In this document: positions 8,086-16,102 of the stretch, in pieces
Position numbering within the stretch: the first letter of the stretch is position 1
How the letters are laid out: each line of letters begins with the position of its first letter
Assembly: GCA_005881715.1 (NCBI GenBank)
Contig: VBEE01000037.1
Location: 1 to 52,256 of the forward strand
DNA: 52,256 bases
Reading direction: 5' to 3'
Source: Chloroflexota bacterium
GTDB taxonomy: Bacteria > Chloroflexota > Dormibacteria > CF-121
Notes under the pieces: model-generated
Seen by the model: the letters and a program-made list of their open reading frames with translations, nothing else
Databases searched by the model: none
Told to the model about the DNA's origin: nothing
Translations under genes and position numbers: made by a program

Positions 8086-11000
8086 GCGCCGGCCGCTTTT
8101 TCCGGTTCGGACCAGCCGTAGGGCCCAGCCGCCGTCGCCGAGTACTCCGTCGCCTCGGCATGGTTGGCGATGGCGGCATGGTAGAGGCGGACATACTTGT
8201 CCGCGGAGTTCGCCCAGCTGACGTCGGTGGACATCGCATTGGCCTGGAGTCGGCGCCAGAGCGCCGGCTGGCGAAAGTTTTCCAGCGCCCGCACCACCTG
8301 GGCATACAGATCCCAGTGGTCGTAGGCGCTAAAGACGAACCCGTTGCCGATCTGCTTGACCGGGTCCCAGTCGGCGATCGTGTCCGCCAGTCCGCCGGTG
8401 GCGCGCACGATCGGAATGGTACCGTATCGAAGACTGATCAGCTGGCCGAGACCGCACGGCTCGAAGCGCGAGGGCATCAGGAAAAGGTCCGAGCCGGCAT
8501 AGATGTGTTGGGCCAGTACCGGTTTGAAGCCAATGGTCGCCGCCACCTTCTGCGGGTTGTCGCGGGCATTGGCGCGGAACATCTCCTCGTAGCGAGCGTC
8601 ACCGGCGCCAAGCACGACGAGCTGCAGGTTCAGTCGCATCAACCCCCACATGATGTTGGCGATCAGGTCGAGTCCCTTCTGATCGTAGAGACGAGAGATC
8701 AGGCCGATGACCGGGATGGCGGGATCCTGCGGGAGCCCGACTTCGTTCTGGAGGGCCAGCTTGTTCTCAACCTTCTTCTCAACGGTGTTGACGTCATAGC
8801 GGGCGGCGATCGAGGCATCGGTCAGCGGATCGAAGACCTCGTAATCGATGCCGTTGATGATCCCGTGGAGCTTGCCGCGAAAGGCTCGGAGCAGGGGATC
8901 CATTTTCTCGCCGTATTCCGGCGTGAGGATCTCTTCCGCATATCGGTTGCTGACGGTGTTGACGATGTCGGAAAAGTACAGGCCACGACCAAGCAGGTTG
9001 ACGATGTCGTCCAGCCCCGGAATGCCCGCCTTGATCAGGCCCCACGGCTCGAGGTCCGCCAGGTGGAGCGTGCCGTAGCCGAAGACCCCCTGAAACGCGA
9101 GATTGTGGATCGTGAGCACGGTCGCCATGTCCGCAAAGAACGGGTCAGAGGCATAGAGGCGGGCCAGCATGTTGGGGATGACGGCGGTGTGCCAGTCATT
9201 CACGTGGATCACATCCGGCTGGAACCCGAGCGGGCGGAGCATCTCCAGCGCGGCCCGGCTGAAGTAAATGAAGCGCGCATCATCGTCCCAGAATCCATAC
9301 ATCCCCTCGCGACCGAAGAATTGCTGATTTTCGATGAAATAGATCGGAATGTTCTCGCCGATCCGCCCCTCGAGCACATCGGCGTTGACCGGCTGATGCG
9401 CCAGCGGCACCCCCAGGTTGGTCAGCACTTCGCGCAGGCCATACTTTTCCACGTCGATGCTGCCGTAGCGCGGCATCACCACCCGAACGTCGTGGCCCAT
9501 CGCCTTCAAGGCTTTGGGCAACGCCCCGGCCACGTCGGCCAGCCCGCCGACCTTCGCGAACGGCGCCACCTCCGCCGAGACAAGGAGAATTTTCAGCGGC
9601 CGGTTCTCCCGACTGGTGGAGCCGTCCCCTGGTACCCGGACGGCGATCGAGCCGGTGGGCGGCAGCTGTTCCACGGGTTTGCCATCCTCATAGGCTAGCG
9701 CCACCATGTCGAGCCGTTCGCCCGGATCCTGGCCGAGCGCCTCGAATGGAAGGGCAAACGCCAGCGCCTCCCCGGCGGTCGCCCGGCCGGCCCAGCGCGG
9801 CGGGTTGCCGGCCACGGCGGGCGCCATCTCGCGTAGCTCGAGCTGGAAGTCGACGCCGTCGCGCCGCGCCGTCAGGCGAAAGGCCGGGTCGAAACCGAAA
9901 TCGCCGCGGCCGGTCCGCTTCGGCCACCCGCCAGCGTCCCCCTCGCCATCGGGACGTCGCCCCGGGCGTGCCGAGAAGAGCATCTCGAGCTCGACCGCCC
10001 GCGGCGGCCGGCCGCCACCGAGCAGGTCGAACCGCAGATAAAGGTTGCGGTCGTCGTGACCGAACCAGATCCGGCGGATCGCCCCCTTCGGCGGATGCAT
10101 CGCGCCGAATAGCGCCGTGACGTCCACGTAGCCCGCGGCATTCCACTCCTCATGGTCGACCGCACCGTTGAGCTTGGGGGTGATCTTCCGATCCGGCCGC
10201 TTGGAGGCCGAGCTCTCGGCGTCCTTCACGATCGACTGATAGAGACTCGCCGGCGGCGGCTGCTGACACGACATATAGATGTTGCGCAGATGGAGCCGGA
10301 ACAGGCTGTCCCAGATCTGGTCCATCCCCGAATCGTGGGAGCGGCCGAACCACCAGAACCAGTCGCTCCCCTCTGCGATCAGGGCTTCCCGGCGCGCGGC
10401 GGCGAGCTCGGCCGGAGCATCGGCCTGGCGCTCTCGCTCGCTCAGGAAGTCGCGCGCCTCACTAAGGAGTTCCCAGGCGACGTTGTGCTCCTGGTCTCCG
10501 ACCCAGGTGTCAAAGTTGGCGTTGATCCAGGACCCCGGATGGATCCGGGCCAGCGATCGCTGTGACGGAAACTCGGCCAGGAATTCTGAGACGGTCACGG
10601 TCTTGAGATCGGGGTCATGACTGAGGCGGCGGTAGAGCGAATGAAGGAAGTCGTTGCCGTTCCCTTCGTAGAAATCCCAGCAGTTTTCGCCGTCCAGCGC
10701 AATCACGGCGAGCAGGGGTGCATCCTCCTGGCGGCGTTGGGTGCCGTGCAGACGGCCGATGAGGTCTTTCGCGGCCTCGTCGGGGGCGGAATTCTGGTAT
10801 TCGAATCCAATCGCGTTCGAGAGCCGGCCGTCGCGAAACACCAGATGGATGGGCGGACCACCGGTCTGCACTCGATAGGGCGCATAGAGCAGCTCCGGCT
10901 GCATCAGCCGTCCGTCGCCATCCCGGTTGATGGGACTGCCCGATGAGAGGGCAAGGATGCCCTCGTCGCTGAGCATCCAGTCGAGCCGCTGCTCGGCGGC

Positions 11001-11855
11001 CAGCCGGGCCACATCATCCGAAACCGCCGCCTCCGGCGGCCAGATCCCGCGGGGTCGATTGGAAAAGTGAAGAGTATGGGATTCGATGCCAAGCCGCACC
11101 TGCTCCGCAGCGTCGTCCGGGTGCGTGAACCGCCGGCGTGGCATGGCCAGGTCAGGGCGCGCGACGCGGGCGATGCCCAGGTCGGCGATCAGCGGCAGGA
11201 TCGGATGGTAGTACGGGCTGGTGATCAGCTCCGCCTGACCCCGGTCTTGCACCTCCCGATACTTCGGTAGCACCTTGCGCAACAAATCGAAGTGGGCGCT
11301 AAAGACCGGCTCCTTGTCATCCTCGGAAAAGTCCCGGCCCTTTCTCACCAGCTCGCCCAGGCGGGCATCAGCGCTGATGACTTCGGGGCCGATCCACGAG
11401 AGGTTGAACCATACCTGCAGGTCGCGGAGCTCCGCGTCCGAGAACAATCTCGCCATGTCGTCGGCGGTGCGTGGCCAGGCCTGTTCTCGCTTGCGGGTGA
11501 GGTCCAGGTAGCGCGGATACTGGCGGACACGGCGGAGCTGGCTCGACTCGGTCATCCAGCGGGCGATGAAGGCGCGCTCCTCGGTCGTCAGCTCCGACGC
11601 CGGCCGGCGGGCAAGGTCCAGGTAGACGTCGCTATCCTGGCCATCGACGTAGTCCGCCACCTGGGCCACCAGCGCGGGCACCAGGTTGAACGTTTGCTTG
11701 ATCGCCGGATAGTCATCGAGCAGCGCCGGCATCTTGTAGTAGTCCTTGGCGCAGCGCAACCGCACCCAGGGCAAAAGGAAGGTGTGCTGCAGGTCATCCT
11801 TGTAGTACGGCTGGTGCATGTGCCAGACGAAGGCCACATGCAGGGGTCGCGTCAC
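8082..11855 (-). CDS. GH57 glycoside hydrolase fused to GT5 glycogen/starch synthase
   Basis: A 1257-residue two-enzyme fusion. Residues 1-440 are a GH57 catalytic domain: HQP at 14-16, ELITSPYYHP at 209-218, GIWPPEAAVS at 270-279 with the nucleophile position Glu275, and ALDGEN at 386-391 with the acid/base position Asp388. Residues about 440-545 are helical, as in GH57 C-terminal bundles. Residues about 558-745 look like a beta-sandwich (IRRIWFGHDDRNLYLRFDL). Residues about 753-1240 are a complete GT5 glycogen synthase, starting KILLVSAEVAPFAKVGGLAD (ADP-glucose-binding KxGG motif) and carrying PSRFEPCGLGQ and ATGGLADTI near the end. GT5 builds alpha-1,4-glucan from ADP- or UDP-glucose; GH57 members cleave, transfer or branch alpha-glucans. 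The GTG start has TAGACT 8 nt upstream (11864-11869), suggesting an additional leaderless internal promoter. It is the last gene of the glucan operon, 15 bp after the previous stop. Confidence 0.93.
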   Translation of the reverse strand: MTRPLHVAFVWHMHQPYYKDDLQHTFLLPWVRLRCAKDYYKMPALLDDYPAIKQTFNLVPALVAQVADYVDGQDSDVYLDLARRPASELTTEERAFIARWMTESSQLRRVRQYPRYLDLTRKREQAWPRTADDMARLFSDAELRDLQVWFNLSWIGPEVISADARLGELVRKGRDFSEDDKEPVFSAHFDLLRKVLPKYREVQDRGQAELITSPYYHPILPLIADLGIARVARPDLAMPRRRFTHPDDAAEQVRLGIESHTLHFSNRPRGIWPPEAAVSDDVARLAAEQRLDWMLSDEGILALSSGSPINRDGDGRLMQPELLYAPYRVQTGGPPIHLVFRDGRLSNAIGFEYQNSAPDEAAKDLIGRLHGTQRRQEDAPLLAVIALDGENCWDFYEGNGNDFLHSLYRRLSHDPDLKTVTVSEFLAEFPSQRSLARIHPGSWINANFDTWVGDQEHNVAWELLSEARDFLSERERQADAPAELAAARREALIAEGSDWFWWFGRSHDSGMDQIWDSLFRLHLRNIYMSCQQPPPASLYQSIVKDAESSASKRPDRKITPKLNGAVDHEEWNAAGYVDVTALFGAMHPPKGAIRRIWFGHDDRNLYLRFDLLGGGRPPRAVELEMLFSARPGRRPDGEGDAGGWPKRTGRGDFGFDPAFRLTARRDGVDFQLELREMAPAVAGNPPRWAGRATAGEALAFALPFEALGQDPGERLDMVALAYEDGKPVEQLPPTGSIAVRVPGDGSTSRENRPLKILLVSAEVAPFAKVGGLADVAGALPKALKAMGHDVRVVMPRYGSIDVEKYGLREVLTNLGVPLAHQPVNADVLEGRIGENIPIYFIENQQFFGREGMYGFWDDDARFIYFSRAALEMLRPLGFQPDVIHVNDWHTAVIPNMLARLYASDPFFADMATVLTIHNLAFQGVFGYGTLHLADLEPWGLIKAGIPGLDDIVNLLGRGLYFSDIVNTVSNRYAEEILTPEYGEKMDPLLRAFRGKLHGIINGIDYEVFDPLTDASIAARYDVNTVEKKVENKLALQNEVGLPQDPAIPVIGLISRLYDQKGLDLIANIMWGLMRLNLQLVVLGAGDARYEEMFRANARDNPQKVAATIGFKPVLAQHIYAGSDLFLMPSRFEPCGLGQLISLRYGTIPIVRATGGLADTIADWDPVKQIGNGFVFSAYDHWDLYAQVVRALENFRQPALWRRLQANAMSTDVSWANSADKYVRLYHAAIANHAEATEYSATAAGPYGWSEPEKAAGA

Positions 11856-11870
11856 GGCAAAAGAGTCTAA

Positions 11871-12653
11871 CTAACCGACCGCTTTTTTTTGCGGTTCGGG
11901 GAGCACCGTCTGATAGACGTATCGAAGGCGGGGCGAGTATTCGAGGCCGATCCGGTCGCCGGGGCTGAGGCGCTCAAAGGTCCCGCGGTTGATACGGAAG
12001 GACTCGGCCCAGAGCCGTTTTGCCATGGCCCGATCGCCGGCCTGCACGGCGATCCGGTAGGTGCGGCCGAAGATGCCCGCGTCGCGCCGCATTCCGACCA
12101 CCAGCCCCATCATTGAGGATCGCCGCGCGGCGATGTCCATCAGGGCGCGGACCAGGACCGAAAGGCCAAGCGGGATCAGGATGGTCGAGACGGCCACCGT
12201 GAAGATCATCAAGGTGGTCCACATGGAGCTCACGGGGCGAAACACCGACTCGACGAGCCGCGGACTGACCGCCGCGGCGGCCGCGCATCCCAGGGTGACC
12301 GAGGCAAGCCCGCCGATGGCCGCCAGGCGGGGTGGCTCGCCCCGGCTGATCGACCATAGATGCCACTTCACCCTGGGCCGCATCGGCCGGCCGTCGGGCC
12401 CGACTGCGATCATCAGGTGCCCCCAGGGCAACGCGCCATGCGCGAGGCGCAGGATCAACAGGGAACCCAACGCCACGGCGACCAGTGACAGGTCGATGAC
12501 GGCAGGCAAGGGAGGCACGGGAAAGGCAGGCACCCCTGCGGTATAACCGGGCCTCCGCGTGCGACCTTGCAGCCCCCGAATACGGATCGTATTCAGAACG
12601 ATGACGGCTTGGCCTCGACCGGGGGCCGCCAGGCCGGTTACCGGCGGTCCCAA
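11871..12653 (-). CDS. Membrane protein with soluble C-terminal domain, unknown function
   Basis: The reading frame is 260 codons with hydrophobic helices at about residues 52-70, 107-125, 140-165, then a soluble C-terminal 90 residues (GRTYRIAVQAGDRAMAKRLW...). I recognise no family. The listed start is a TTG (12653) three bases after the stop of the response-regulator gene. It lacks a ribosome site, and the first 40 residues look unconserved, so the true start may be GTG at 12533. It is cotranscribed between the receiver protein and the GH57-GT5 gene. Near the end an eight-A run encodes QKK just before the stop. Confidence 0.6.
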   Translation of the reverse strand: MGPPVTGLAAPGRGQAVIVLNTIRIRGLQGRTRRPGYTAGVPAFPVPPLPAVIDLSLVAVALGSLLILRLAHGALPWGHLMIAVGPDGRPMRPRVKWHLWSISRGEPPRLAAIGGLASVTLGCAAAAAVSPRLVESVFRPVSSMWTTLMIFTVAVSTILIPLGLSVLVRALMDIAARRSSMMGLVVGMRRDAGIFGRTYRIAVQAGDRAMAKRLWAESFRINRGTFERLSPGDRIGLEYSPRLRYVYQTVLPEPQKKAVG

Positions 12654-12656
12654 CCG

Positions 12657-13094
12657 TCAGGAGGGGGGGCGGCCCGGCCGGGACCCGGTGTACTGGCGAA
12701 TCTTTGCGCGCAGCCTCGGCAGGGGGTCCGTCTTGAGGAAATACTCGTCGCAGCCGGCCCGCTTCGCCTCTTCCGGCGTCGCCATCCCGGCCGTGTAGAC
12801 GATCACCTTGATATCCGGGGAGTACTTGCTCGCTCGGATTCGCCGGCAGAGTTGCAGCCCATCGATGCCGGGCATCTGGATATCCGCGACCACCACCGAG
12901 GGTTGGAACTCGATGCAGACCTTCCAGGCCTCGTGGCCGTCCCTAGCTTCCATGACCTCGTGGCCATCGAGCTCGAGGAGCGTGCGGAGCATGGTCCGGA
13001 CGTCAAGGTCGTCATCGGCGACCAGCACAGGTGGAAAGTCGCTGACGGGTTGAGGAGCCGGGACCCCGCCCTCACGGAGTCCCCGCATCACCAT
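12657..13094 (-). CDS. Stand-alone response regulator receiver domain protein
   Basis: A 145-residue protein consisting of one CheY-like receiver domain and no output domain. The acidic pocket is VADDDLD near residue 28; the phosphoryl-acceptor Asp lies in VVVADIQMPGIDG near residue 70; the conserved Thr is in VIVYTAG and the Lys in FLKTD. The fold is complete, so phosphorylation is expected. No histidine kinase is present in this window. The start is ATG 13094 or, better spaced from GAGG, ATG 13088. It sits inside the glucan operon, which suggests that an output partner or a protein interaction links a signal to glucan metabolism (inference). Confidence 0.9.
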   Translation of the reverse strand: MVMRGLREGGVPAPQPVSDFPPVLVADDDLDVRTMLRTLLELDGHEVMEARDGHEAWKVCIEFQPSVVVADIQMPGIDGLQLCRRIRASKYSPDIKVIVYTAGMATPEEAKRAGCDEYFLKTDPLPRLRAKIRQYTGSRPGRPPS

Positions 13095-13106
13095 TCCTCA
13101 AGGATT

Positions 13107-13463
13107 CTATGTTGGCTGACTATCAGCGGGCAAGGGCTCATCGTATCCCGGTTTTCCGCGCGTGACGATGTGCGTTACCCGGTAACCGCGCGCCACCATT
13201 TGCCGCGCGATGAACCGGCGGTGGCAGCGAAACCAGACGACTTCCGCGCACATGATGCAGGTCGTCGCACGGGCGACCAGACGTTCGAGGCGGCGCAGCC
13301 CGGCGGCAAACGTGGGGGTGGCCATGTAAGCCTGGTAGCCGCCAGTGCGAAACCCGCCCAGGTCCTCATCCCAGACATAGGCGATGCCCCGGCGCGGCAA
13401 CTCGCTGGTCAGTAGATCCTGGTTCGACTGGGGGTTTCGGCGTGAGCGTGGATAGTGGCGCAC
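13107..13463 (-). CDS. DUF488 family protein (start unresolved; homology extends to about 13550)
   Basis: The listed frame from the first standard start (GTG 13463) gives RHYPRSRRNPQ, then YVWDEDLGGFR, YQAYMATPTFAAGL and CIMCAEVVWFRCHRRFIA, which are the typical DUF488 blocks. The Cys and His of CAE...CHR suggest metal or substrate binding. The same frame upstream encodes RLFTVGHSTRTLDELVDLL (codons from 13550), which is the expected N-terminus of this family. However, between an in-frame TGA at 13614-13616 and 13463 there is no ATG, GTG or TTG. GAGGGA lies just before the CTC codon at 13547, so a non-standard start or a sequence error is possible. The function of DUF488 is not established. 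It is in the glucan operon, after the GH57 gene. Confidence 0.8.
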   Translation of the reverse strand: MRHYPRSRRNPQSNQDLLTSELPRRGIAYVWDEDLGGFRTGGYQAYMATPTFAAGLRRLERLVARATTCIMCAEVVWFRCHRRFIARQMVARGYRVTHIVTRGKPGYDEPLPADSQPT

Positions 13464-13581
13464 ATCGACCAGCTGGACGATGCCGTGGTCCTTCAGCAGG
13501 TCAACGAGCTCATCAAGAGTGCGGGTTGAGTGCCCGACGGTGAAGAGCCGGGTCCCTCGGGGGGCTCTGGGCGTCTCGCCG

Positions 13582-14787
13582 CTAGACGTACTCGTCCATG
13601 GCGCGAAGAAAATTCACGTACACGCGCTGTTGCTCCCGCAGGATGCCGAGCGCGCCAAGCTCCCACCACTCGTCTGGCGTGAAGTAGGCCGAGACCTCCG
13701 CCTGGCTGCCGGCCTTGGAGAACCACTGGATCAGATGCAGGTTGTCCGACTGCAAGAGCCACATCGCGATGTCGATCAGGTGCGGGTGTTTGGTCAGCCT
13801 GGCTTTGTTGTAGATGTGATGCATCAATCGAAAGATCCCCTGCTGCGCCTCGTTGCCCAGAAAGAAATCCATCCCACCGTCACCGGCCCAGGTGCAGCCA
13901 TATTCGGGCAGGGGCATCTCATGCGCCTTCGTGAAGGCGCCGATCGCCTCGGAGGGGCTGAGGTAGCGCATCTTGTTCTTGACGAAGTCGGCGTGGAGCG
14001 CGTGCATGAAGGGGAAGATGCCGGAGTCGGCGCGATGATGTTCGCCGAAGGTTTCGAAGTCCCAGGCCAGAAAGACGAACTCACCCATCGCCCGGCGCAC
14101 CCAGTTGGCATAGGTGTCGGCCATCAGTGGCCACCCGTTCCAATCCCGGTTGCTGAAGCGGTAGCCGACATCGTCGCTCAGTTCGTAATGGCGGGTGAAG
14201 AGTCGCATCTCTTCATTGGGGTAGCGATAGAGGTGGGTCGGTTCGCGCCAGCCCATGACCCATGGCCGTCCATCCATGACCGCCCCCTTGAATCCGCTCA
14301 GCTGCAGCTGGAAATAGACATCGTTCGACATGAACATCTCGGTTGTGTCGGTGACGGCGATCCGTTTCTGGAAGGTCTCCTCGAGCTGCCCTTTCCCCCA
14401 GGCCATCCGGTCCGCAAACGCTGCGATATCGAGATAGAAGATGAACGAGTGATATGGCTCGACCGCGACCAGCTCGACGTTCTCGTGGCTGACCAGCTTC
14501 TGGAACCCGGCCAGCACGTCGGGCGAGAAGCGACGCATCTGCAGAAGGAGCGATACCGAGAAACCGAGGGAGATCTTCATTCCCTTCTCGACGAGCGACT
14601 GGAAGAGCTCGGTGGCGGGTCGGTAGCAGTACTTCGCCACTTTGTCGAAGTAGCGCCGGTCCATTTGGTCATCGAAGATCAGCGCGTCCATCTTCTCGGG
14701 CGGCGTGCCCCGCGCGATCAGCTGCGCCGGCAGCCGCACCCGGCGCGGCTGGTGCGCGACCATATAGATGACCAGGGCGTTCGGCAT
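13582..14787 (-). CDS. GH57-family protein with altered nucleophile motif
   Basis: A 401-residue GH57 relative. It has HQP at 12-14, VELVAVEPYHSFIF at 104-117 (motif 2) and LAWDFETFGEHH at 240-251 (motif 4; Asp243 aligns with the general acid). At motif 3, where GH57 amylases have a nucleophile Glu in an FRNTEL-like stretch, this protein reads FMSNDVYF at 152-159, so Asp156 seems to replace Glu. It could be a hydrolase with unusual residues, a transferase or a non-catalytic glucan-binding paralogue. The ATG at 14787 has AGGA 11 nt upstream. It lies 13 bp after the glycosyltransferase stop and overlaps the probable start region of DUF488. Confidence 0.85.
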   Translation of the reverse strand: MPNALVIYMVAHQPRRVRLPAQLIARGTPPEKMDALIFDDQMDRRYFDKVAKYCYRPATELFQSLVEKGMKISLGFSVSLLLQMRRFSPDVLAGFQKLVSHENVELVAVEPYHSFIFYLDIAAFADRMAWGKGQLEETFQKRIAVTDTTEMFMSNDVYFQLQLSGFKGAVMDGRPWVMGWREPTHLYRYPNEEMRLFTRHYELSDDVGYRFSNRDWNGWPLMADTYANWVRRAMGEFVFLAWDFETFGEHHRADSGIFPFMHALHADFVKNKMRYLSPSEAIGAFTKAHEMPLPEYGCTWAGDGGMDFFLGNEAQQGIFRLMHHIYNKARLTKHPHLIDIAMWLLQSDNLHLIQWFSKAGSQAEVSAYFTPDEWWELGALGILREQQRVYVNFLRAMDEYV

Positions 14788-14800
14788 TCGCTCTATCCTC

Positions 14801-16102
14801 TCAAACCGTGCTATCTGGCTCAGGCGATGTCAGGCCCTGCTTGAGCGCCACGAACTCGAGACGCTGGAGCAGGATGTCGATCACCCGCTGCCAGGTGTAA
14901 TCCCGCGCCGTCCGCTGGGCGGCGATCCGCAGGTTGCGCGCGGTATCCGGGTGCTCCGCCAGGTGGGTGACGTAGGCCACGATTTCCGCCGCGTCCTCCG
15001 TCTCGATGACGATCGCGTTCTTGAATGGTTGCGCGTACTCTTCCCCGGTCGCCCCCACGAACGCGACCCCACCCGAGGCCATCGCCTCCAACCCGACCAG
15101 GCCGAACGGCTCGTGGCCGCTGTTCGCCAGGGTGGCCGTGGCCGAGGCGTAGAGCACCGGCAGAAGATCATCCGGTAAGAATGCGGTGACGTTCCAGAGG
15201 TCGGCGTCGGCGTGCTCCCTCAGTGTCCGGGCCAGGCCGGCGACATCCTCGATCGGCGTCGCCAGCCGCGCCACCCGCAGTCCGCGCTGGGCGGCGAAGT
15301 CGAGCACCTCACTGCCGAAGGGTTCGAGCCCACCGCGCATGAGCAGCCGGGTCGCCACGCCGCGCTCCTTCAGCAGGCCGACCGCCGCGATGGCCTGGTG
15401 CCATCGCTTATCCGGGCTGAAACGGCCGATCTTGAAGAGAAAGGCCGGAGCGTTGACGGCGGCCCGGACCGCGCGGACTTGCGCCTGACTCACCCGCGCC
15501 ATCATCGACCCCGGGATGCCGTTTGGCACCACGATCGGGTTGATGCCCCAGCGCCACATGATGTGCTTCATGTAGCGGCTGACCGTCATCAATGTGCAGG
15601 TAAAGGCGAGCTGCGCCCAATTGATGCGGTGAAACGAGAAATGATTGTTCGCATTCCAGAGCAGCAGGCACCGGTCGCGCAACCCGGCGAAATAGAGGGC
15701 ATCCGAGACGAGCGTCATGGCGTGGGCGATATGCCACTCCTCACCCAGGACCACGACGGTGTTGCCGCGGGCGATCGCCGGCTTGATGAAGTCGGTGACC
15801 AGGGTGTCCGGGAGGCTGCGGTTGAGGTCCGCAACCTTGTCGTCCTCGCCGTCGTAAACTCCCACCGGGTGGTAACGGCTGATCCACTGGCTCCATCGAT
15901 GGAGGGAGAGCCGCCCGTCCGGCATCGTTTCATCCGCCGGGAGGTTGGGATCGCCCACGAAGAACAGGTGGGTCTCATAGCCGCGCTCGGCCAGGGCCCG
16001 GGAGAGTTCCTTCACCCTCACCCCCAGCCCGCCGGCCTGGGAGTAGATGTCGGGGCCCTCGAAGGAGAGGAGGATGAAGGTCGTCTTTAGCGGCTCGAGC
16101 AT
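14801..16102 (-). CDS. GT-B glycosyltransferase (GT4/GT5-like, glycogen synthase-like)
   Basis: A 433-residue retaining GT-B enzyme. The N-terminal Rossmann domain contains GPDIYSQAGGLGVRVKEL, the glycine loop that contacts the nucleotide sugar. The C-terminal domain has an EX7E motif in GHEPFGLVGLEAMASGG, and a core stretch FLFKIGRFSPDKRWHQAIAA that begins the nucleotide-binding half. Family members transfer glucose or mannose from a nucleotide sugar. Its position between an IMPase-like gene and a GH57 gene suggests alpha-glucan or glucosylglycerate-type synthesis (inference). The ATG at 16102 shares one base with the upstream stop (TGATG). Confidence 0.88.
   Translation of the reverse strand: MLEPLKTTFILLSFEGPDIYSQAGGLGVRVKELSRALAERGYETHLFFVGDPNLPADETMPDGRLSLHRWSQWISRYHPVGVYDGEDDKVADLNRSLPDTLVTDFIKPAIARGNTVVVLGEEWHIAHAMTLVSDALYFAGLRDRCLLLWNANNHFSFHRINWAQLAFTCTLMTVSRYMKHIMWRWGINPIVVPNGIPGSMMARVSQAQVRAVRAAVNAPAFLFKIGRFSPDKRWHQAIAAVGLLKERGVATRLLMRGGLEPFGSEVLDFAAQRGLRVARLATPIEDVAGLARTLREHADADLWNVTAFLPDDLLPVLYASATATLANSGHEPFGLVGLEAMASGGVAFVGATGEEYAQPFKNAIVIETEDAAEIVAYVTHLAEHPDTARNLRIAAQRTARDYTWQRVIDILLQRLEFVALKQGLTSPEPDSTV

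Noticed and set aside
8160-9698. 512-codon plus-strand ORF over the GH57-GT5 gene
   Set aside because: Shadow of the GT5 domain on the other strand; no recognisable motif.
11864-11869. Considered as the only promoter of the GH57-GT5 gene
   Set aside because: The upstream genes run in with a 15-bp gap, so it is at most an extra internal promoter; no good -35 was found.
13480-14844. 454-codon plus-strand ORF over the GH57 gene
   Set aside because: Antisense shadow; the minus strand encodes clear GH57 motifs.
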